Notes under the pieces: generated by a model
Database searches by the model: none
What the model was told of the DNA's origin: nothing
Seen by the model: the letters and a program-made list of their open reading frames with translations, nothing else
Shown: one piece after another, positions 1-5,497 of the stretch
How positions within the stretch are numbered: position 1 is the stretch's first letter
Layout: every line of letters starts with the position of its first letter
Assembly (NCBI GenBank): GCA_023391175.1
Contig: JAEWBL010000170.1
Span: forward strand, 1 to 5,497
From: Pseudomonadota bacterium
GTDB taxonomy: Bacteria; Pseudomonadota; Alphaproteobacteria; Rhizobiales; Xanthobacteraceae
Length of the DNA stretch: 5,497 nt
Direction of reading: 5' to 3'
Translations under genes and position numbers: made by a program

Positions 1-963
1 GGCGAAGGCAAGCGCCGCCAGCACCGCTCGGCCGGCATCGTCCGCGGCCTCGTCCTTCCCCCTCCGGAGCAGCGCCGGCACGAGGACGGCACCGGCGCTG
101 GCGCCGACGAGACCAAGGGGAAGGTCCATCAGCCGCTGCGCGTAGTTCAGTGCCGCCACCGCTCCGGGGCTGGCGGACACGGCTGCCACCACGATGATAA
201 AGCGGAGCTGGCTCAGCCCGGCAAAGAGCAGCGCGGGCGAGGCCGCCCGCAGCACCCCAAGCGCCGCCCGGAGATCGTGAGGCCTCAGCACACGGAACAG
301 TGGCAGCGCCGGGCAAGCCCTGGCCGCCCGCCGCATGATGGCGAATTGGGCGGCGCCTGCGCCCACCTGCGCTGCTGCGATAGCAAAGGCGGCCGTGTCG
401 CTTTCCATCAGCCCCTTGGCGAGCAGCACGCCGATGACCGCGAGCACCGTGACATTGGCTGCTGCGGGAGCCAAGGCCGGCAGCAGGACGCGATGGGCTT
501 CATTGGCGATGCCGCCGTAGATCGCCGCGAGCGCCGCAAGCGGGAGATAGAGAACCACCACCCGACCGCAGAGGATTGCGACGTCCGCCCGGTGCCCGCC
601 CGCCTCGAAGCCTGGCGCCATCAGACTGATCACCTGCGGCATGAAGAGCGCGACGACGGCCGCGACGACCAGAAGGAGGCCGCAGAGCAGCAGCAGGGTC
701 GCGCCCGCCAGGCGGCCGGCCGCCGCATCGTCGGCTCCCGCGGCTTCGCGCGTTCGGGCGAGCGCCGGAATGAAGGCGAGATTGAAGGCGCCTTCCGCCA
801 GCAGCCGGCGCGCCAGCAACGGGAGCGCCATGGCCGCAGCCAGCGCATCCGCCACCGGCCCGACGCCGAGCACGGCGGCCGTGGCCGCATCCCGCGCAAA
901 GCCCAGCACGCGGGACGCGAGGGTTGCCGCCGAGACAATGGAGGTGCGGGCGAGGAGGGACAT
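1..963 (-). CDS. murJ: Lipid II flippase MurJ (MviN family), N-terminal 321 residues; 3' end outside window
   Basis: This is an inner-membrane MOP-superfamily transporter that flips the peptidoglycan precursor lipid II to the periplasmic face. I translated the frame from ATG at 963 to position 1 and found no stop. The N-terminus carries the family signature SRVLGFARD (17-25), then ADAL (38-41) and RRLLAEGAF (52-60). Residues known to matter in E. coli MurJ are present at equivalent places: R18, R24, D39, R52 and E57. R277 in YAQRLMDLP appears to match E. coli R270. Differences include Leu49 where many homologues have Asn (LPNLLRR) and Gln276 where E. coli has Asp269. Several hydrophobic spans, for example 86-108 and 126-150, fit membrane helices. 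Family members are usually about 510-530 aa, so roughly 60% is visible. An in-frame TAG (973-975) lies just upstream, making ATG 963 the first possible ATG. The ribosome-binding site is weak (AGGG, about 3 nt away). It lies behind the ftsH terminator and so probably has its own promoter. A divergent MurJ paralogue is the main alternative. Confidence 0.9.
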   Translation of the reverse strand, partial: MSLLARTSIVSAATLASRVLGFARDAATAAVLGVGPVADALAAAMALPLLARRLLAEGAFNLAFIPALARTREAAGADDAAAGRLAGATLLLLCGLLLVVAAVVALFMPQVISLMAPGFEAGGHRADVAILCGRVVVLYLPLAALAAIYGGIANEAHRVLLPALAPAAANVTVLAVIGVLLAKGLMESDTAAFAIAAAQVGAGAAQFAIMRRAARACPALPLFRVLRPHDLRAALGVLRAASPALLFAGLSQLRFIIVVAAVSASPGAVAALNYAQRLMDLPLGLVGASAGAVLVPALLRRGKDEAADDAGRAVLAALAFA

Positions 964-1001
964 GAGCCCTGCCTATGACTCGGGCCGCCGGGCGTGTCGA
1001 T

Positions 1002-1019
1002 GGATTCTGCGCAGAACCC
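1002..1019. promoter_or_regulatory. Palindrome in the murJ leader, possible operator
   Basis: A perfect 12-bp palindrome, TTCTGCGCAGAA, occupies 1005-1016. It extends to 18 bp (1002-1019) with a single mismatched pair. It sits about 42 nt upstream of the murJ start, between that start and the ftsH terminator, where a promoter for murJ would be expected. I could not recognise -35 and -10 boxes with confidence, nor match the palindrome to a known regulator. It may be a transcription-factor site or chance. Confidence 0.25.
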
Positions 1020-1075
1020 GCCCTCCGAGCCATGCCCTGGAGAGCACAAAGCAAAGGAGGGCGCCCGTCACAAAC

Positions 1076-1103
1076 GAAAAACGCCCGCTTGCGCGGGCGT
1101 TTT
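1076..1103 (-). terminator. Rho-independent terminator of ftsH
   Basis: An 11-bp perfect stem (1078-1088 pairing with 1093-1103) has a 4-nt loop at 1089-1092. The core is ACGCCCGC/GCGGGCGT flanked by A and T runs. Read on the minus strand, the stem runs into TTTTTCGTTTG, which supplies the U-tract. It begins about 15 nt after the ftsH stop codon, the usual distance. The plus strand also gives a short T run, so it could work weakly in both directions, but no plus-strand gene approaches it. It should end the pal-cpoB-tilS-ftsH transcript and isolate murJ. Confidence 0.88.
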
Positions 1104-1118
1104 CCTGTCCTACAGACC

Positions 1119-3041
<1,923 letters not shown>

Positions 3042-3154
3042 TGAACCCTCGTGGGGACAGAAGGGCGGTCCCGTCTCGACGCCTCACCATACGGAAGGGA
3101 TACCTCCGCACGCACCGCCGCCGCTGGAACCTCCCGCACCGTCCAGCGCCTAAT
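3042..3154 (-). other. tilS-ftsH intergenic region (ftsH leader)
   Basis: This 113-bp gap separates the tilS stop from the ftsH start. It contains the ftsH ribosome-binding site (GAGGG, 3046-3050). I found no terminator hairpin with a U-tract, so read-through from tilS into ftsH is likely. The gap is long enough to hold an ftsH promoter, possibly a stress-responsive one as is known for ftsH in other bacteria, but I cannot point to convincing -35/-10 boxes. Confidence 0.4.
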
Positions 3155-4306
3155 TTAGGAGCGAGGCCCCGTCTTGCCAAGGACAGCCGCCTTCTCCGCA
3201 CTTGAATTCGTCGCGATCCTTTCGGCGGAGCGCCGGGGTGGTGCGGTCGATACGAGCACCTTTCCCCTTCGGACGGCCACACTCGCACCTGCCAGGGTGC
3301 GGCGAAATGGAGCAGACGGAAGCGCCAGCGCGGCCAGAAGCGCCTCCAGCAAAAGCTCGAGCTTGGCCAGCTCCACTGGCCCTTCCCTGCCCTGCGCCGC
3401 GACGCAGCGGCCCAGCAGCCGCAGGGCGATCTCCTCCGGCAGTGCCGCGAAGCGGGCGCCGTCGATCGAAATGCCCGCAGATCCGGCGGTAATGAGTTCC
3501 GCTTCCGCCTGGTCGGTTCCCGCCTCAAGCGCCAGATCTGCACGGGCGAGGCGTCTGGCGAGACGGGCAAGACGGCGCGCATCGAGGCCTTCGCGCTCCA
3601 ACGCCGGTGCCAGCGCCCTCAGGCGCGGACGGGCAAAGCGCGCGTCGAGGTTCGATGGGTCGCTCGCATACGGGATCCCCGCGCTGTCCAGAGACGCCAC
3701 GAGACGCGCCTTCGGCAGGTCGAGGAAGGGTCTTAGCAGTGCTAGGTCACCGCGGTCCGCTCTGGCACTCATACCGGAAAGGCCGGTCAGGCCGGACCCT
3801 CGCGCCATCCGGAACAGAACCGTCTCGGCCTGATCGTCGCGTGTATGCGCAAGGACGAGCGCGGACGCGCCGATCCGGTGCGCCTCGGCGGCGAGCAGCG
3901 CATAGCGTGCGTCGCGGGCCGCTTCCTGGAGGCCACGATCAGGTTTTTCCCCCTGCCAGCGAAGCGTCCGATGGGGCACCTTCGATCCGGCAGCCAAGCG
4001 CGCGACCTGGGCGGCCTCGTCGGCTGCCGCGGGCCTCAAGCCATGATCGACCGTCGCCGCAAAGAGTCGCGGACCACCCGGGCGCCGGGCGCACCAGCGG
4101 GCGGCGAGATGGAGGAGAGCCGTGGAATCGGGACCGCCGGAAACGGCGAGGAGGACGGCGGAGTGGCTGGCAAGGCTGGAAAAGAGAGCGTCGAGCTCGT
4201 TGTCGGAAACCGTGCCGGATTCGGGAGAGAGGCGCGCGGCCGCGCCGGCTTCTGGATCCATCGATCCGGATGACCCGCGCGGGTGGTCTGCGGGATCCGA
4301 TGCCAT
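3155..4306 (-). CDS. tilS: tRNA(Ile)-lysidine synthase TilS
   Basis: This cytoplasmic N-type ATP-pyrophosphatase attaches lysine to C34 of the CAU-anticodon tRNA(Ile), changing both its codon reading (AUA) and its aminoacylation from Met to Ile. With the chosen start the protein is 383 aa. It shows the PP-loop SGGPDS (56-61), VDHGLRP (86-92), HTRDDQAET (154-162) and the DPSN...F.R.R.R signature (216-230), all diagnostic for TilS. The C-terminal part (about 240-383) is Ala/Arg/Leu-rich and less conserved. I chose ATG 4306 because it lies 5 nt after the cpoB TGA, with a TGAGG overlapping that stop, which suggests translational coupling. An upstream ATG (4408) would overlap cpoB by 97 nt. Internal candidates are ATG 4261 and GTG 4210. 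All four keep the catalytic core, so the function is secure and only the start is uncertain. Confidence 0.94.
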   Translation of the reverse strand: MASDPADHPRGSSGSMDPEAGAAARLSPESGTVSDNELDALFSSLASHSAVLLAVSGGPDSTALLHLAARWCARRPGGPRLFAATVDHGLRPAAADEAAQVARLAAGSKVPHRTLRWQGEKPDRGLQEAARDARYALLAAEAHRIGASALVLAHTRDDQAETVLFRMARGSGLTGLSGMSARADRGDLALLRPFLDLPKARLVASLDSAGIPYASDPSNLDARFARPRLRALAPALEREGLDARRLARLARRLARADLALEAGTDQAEAELITAGSAGISIDGARFAALPEEIALRLLGRCVAAQGREGPVELAKLELLLEALLAALALPSAPFRRTLAGASVAVRRGKVLVSTAPPRRSAERIATNSSAEKAAVLGKTGPRS

Positions 4307-4311
4307 TGGCC

Positions 4312-5265
4312 TCAGCAGCCGACCCGCTTCTGCTCGCGTTCCACGGCCTGACGGACGGAGGAGGCGGTGCGGGGATATTTGCGGTCCACCTCCTGGAAGG
4401 TGGCGCAAGCGGTCTCCTTCTCGCCGAGGCCGGCGAGGGACTGGCCGAGCCGCAGCAGAGCTTCGGGGGCGCGCGCGGAGTTCTGGTACTTGGTGGAGAC
4501 TTCCAGGAAGGAAGCGGCGGCGTCGGAATAGTTCTGCCGCAGGAACAGGCTCTCGCCGAGCATGAAAGTCGCGTCGGCGATCAGGCGGTCATTCGGCGAG
4601 GACTGGATGATCTGGCGGAAAGTCTGTTCCGCTCCCGCGTAGTCCTGGCGCTGAAGCTGCGCCTGTCCGGAATCATAGAGCTCGCGCACCGTGGCGCCGG
4701 CGGACGGCAGCGCCGCGACTTGCTGACCAGCGGCCGGGCGAACGGGGCCGGCATCCACTGTGCGAGCCGGAGGCGCGGCGCTCCCGGCAGAACCCAGCGG
4801 CTGGGGCGCGCCCGGTGCGGCGGGGTCCATGTTGGGATCGAACGCATCGGAACGGCGGACGGGCGCTGCGGGGGAGGCCGCCGGGCGGCCGGAGGGCAGC
4901 ACCGCCGGCGCCTGAACCGGAGCGGCCGCAGGGCCAGCAACCGGTGCCGCGGAGGAGCGACCGCCGCCCGCCTCTTCCAGGCGGCGCACCTGCGCCTCGA
5001 GCTGCTGGTTACGGTATTGGAGTTGCTCCACCTGACCGGTGAGCTGGCGCAGGGTCGATTCCAGCCGCTCCATGCGGCCCATCAACTCGGGATCCTCGCG
5101 CGGGGCCTCCTGCGCGGGCTGGGGCGGCTTGAAGAGGTTGCCGAAGAGATTGCCGTCGTTCTGCGCGGCCGCAGGGGCCGCCGTGCTCAGGGCCGCAGCG
5201 AAGGCAAGGCCGAAGAGAACGGCAGAGGCGACGAGAACACCGACCGGGCGCAGGCGCATCTTCAT
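4312..5265 (-). CDS. cpoB: Tol-Pal system periplasmic protein CpoB (YbgF)
   Basis: CpoB works with TolA and Pal in the periplasm. In E. coli it coordinates peptidoglycan synthesis with outer-membrane constriction at division. The 317-aa product has a signal peptide: basic start MKMRLRP, hydrophobic core to about 27, likely cleavage after AAA near 34. A heptad-like coiled coil rich in Leu, Gln and Glu (about 58-99) corresponds to the YbgF trimerisation segment. It is followed by an Ala/Pro/Gly-rich linker (about 100-190), then TPR-type repeats from RELYDSGQAQL (194) to the end, as in other CpoB proteins. Cysteines are present at 287 and at the last residue, 317. ATG 5265 is chosen because it begins a proper signal peptide; a nearby in-frame ATG at 5259 would also work. 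No strong ribosome-binding site is visible. It lies downstream of pal and ends 5 nt before tilS. Confidence 0.93.
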   Translation of the reverse strand: MKMRLRPVGVLVASAVLFGLAFAAALSTAAPAAAQNDGNLFGNLFKPPQPAQEAPREDPELMGRMERLESTLRQLTGQVEQLQYRNQQLEAQVRRLEEAGGGRSSAAPVAGPAAAPVQAPAVLPSGRPAASPAAPVRRSDAFDPNMDPAAPGAPQPLGSAGSAAPPARTVDAGPVRPAAGQQVAALPSAGATVRELYDSGQAQLQRQDYAGAEQTFRQIIQSSPNDRLIADATFMLGESLFLRQNYSDAAASFLEVSTKYQNSARAPEALLRLGQSLAGLGEKETACATFQEVDRKYPRTASSVRQAVEREQKRVGC

Positions 5266-5463
5266 GTGACTTTTGCTTGGGGCTGGTGGCGGGGAGCACG
5301 GCCGAAAGACTGCCGGTTCGACCAGTCGGACTTTACCCCACCGATCGCGTCCAAAGTGTGACCCGGCAACGACTTGCCGTGGGCCGACCGAGGTTTTGCG
5401 GGAGCTGGACGCACGAAGGCCGGCACCCGTGGGCACCGGCCTTCATGACATCTGGAAACAGAC
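5266..5463 (-). other. pal-cpoB intergenic region
   Basis: This 198-bp spacer sits between the pal stop and the cpoB start. It holds the inverted repeat at 5415-5444. I see no convincing coding sequence. An open frame extends upstream from cpoB to about 5436, but its added residues look like translated spacer and would bury the signal peptide. A separate promoter for cpoB is possible given the length, but I cannot identify one. Confidence 0.4.
5415..5444 (-). terminator. Inverted repeat after pal, possible weak terminator or processing hairpin
   Basis: GAAGGCCGG (5415-5423) and CCGGCCTTC (5436-5444) form a perfect 9-bp GC-rich stem with a 12-nt loop. It begins about 20 nt after the pal stop codon, a normal terminator position. 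On the minus strand the sequence after the stem is GTGCGTCC, with no U-tract, so efficient intrinsic termination is doubtful. It could partly terminate transcription or protect the 3' end of a processed pal mRNA, lowering cpoB expression relative to pal. Confidence 0.45.
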
Positions 5464-5497
5464 TCAGGCGCCGCCGCCGTTGAGCACCGTCACCGCG
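5464..5497 (-). CDS. pal: Peptidoglycan-associated lipoprotein Pal, last residues only
   Basis: Only the 3' end is in the window. Reading the minus strand from 5496 gives AVTVLNGGGA followed by TGA (5464-5466). This resembles the C-terminal end of alphaproteobacterial Pal (OmpA-like domain ending in R-R-x-V-x-V). The position directly upstream of cpoB, the standard partner in the Tol-Pal cluster, supports the call. Pal is an outer-membrane lipoprotein that binds peptidoglycan and TolB. With ten residues visible, the identification rests largely on gene order. Confidence 0.72.
   Translation of the reverse strand, partial: AVTVLNGGGA

Noticed and set aside
1002..1019. The murJ-leader palindrome as a LexA (SOS) site.
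   Set aside because: The alphaproteobacterial LexA box is a direct repeat GTTC-N7-GTTC. The sequence here gives GTTC-N7-AATC, with two mismatches in the second half.
1053..1060. A perfect Shine-Dalgarno-like AAAGGAGG on the plus strand.
   Set aside because: No start codon follows at a usable distance, and the terminator stem begins within about 20 nt.
3607..5361. A 584-codon plus-strand open frame across tilS and cpoB.
   Set aside because: The product is Arg/Gly/Ala-rich with no domain, and it spans two real minus-strand genes and their spacer. It is a shadow frame.
5320..5370. A possible promoter for cpoB, with TTGGAC and TAAAGT boxes on the minus strand.
   Set aside because: The spacing between the boxes is about 13 nt, too short for a sigma-70 promoter, so I do not call it.
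5266..5436. An upstream extension of cpoB to a GTG at 5436.
   Set aside because: It would add 57 residues before a normal signal peptide, and the start would lie inside the hairpin at 5415-5444.

Overview
The window comes from a GC-rich bacterial chromosome, and every gene I can support lies on the minus strand. The order pal - cpoB (ybgF) - tilS - ftsH in the direction of transcription is typical of Alphaproteobacteria, especially Hyphomicrobiales (Rhizobiales). The protein sequences fit that group, and something near Xanthobacteraceae is plausible, but I cannot fix the family from sequence alone.

Layout, following transcription from right to left. Positions 5464-5497 hold the last codons of pal. 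A spacer of about 200 bp (5266-5463) contains a strong inverted repeat close behind pal. cpoB (4312-5265) encodes the periplasmic Tol-Pal partner, with a signal peptide, a coiled coil, a long Ala/Pro-rich linker and C-terminal TPRs. tilS (3155-4306) starts 5 nt after the cpoB stop and encodes tRNA(Ile)-lysidine synthase. After a 113 bp gap comes ftsH (1119-3041), a complete membrane AAA+ zinc protease. It is followed at once by a clear rho-independent terminator (1076-1103). Past the terminator, murJ starts at 963 and runs off the left edge. Its 321 visible codons give the N-terminal part of a lipid II flippase.

The genes serve the cell envelope and basic housekeeping. Pal and CpoB belong to the Tol-Pal system, which tethers the outer membrane and coordinates its constriction with peptidoglycan synthesis at division. 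FtsH performs membrane-protein quality control. MurJ exports the peptidoglycan precursor. TilS modifies a tRNA and appears to share the transcript mainly through conserved gene order.

I see no mobile element, CRISPR array, RNA gene or novel multi-gene system. Many long open frames exist on the other strand and in other frames, but they are shadows produced by GC-rich codon use. The points worth a second look are modest: murJ sits where glmM is often found in this clade, there is a palindrome in the murJ leader, a hairpin lacking a U-tract lies behind pal, and the start of tilS is ambiguous.
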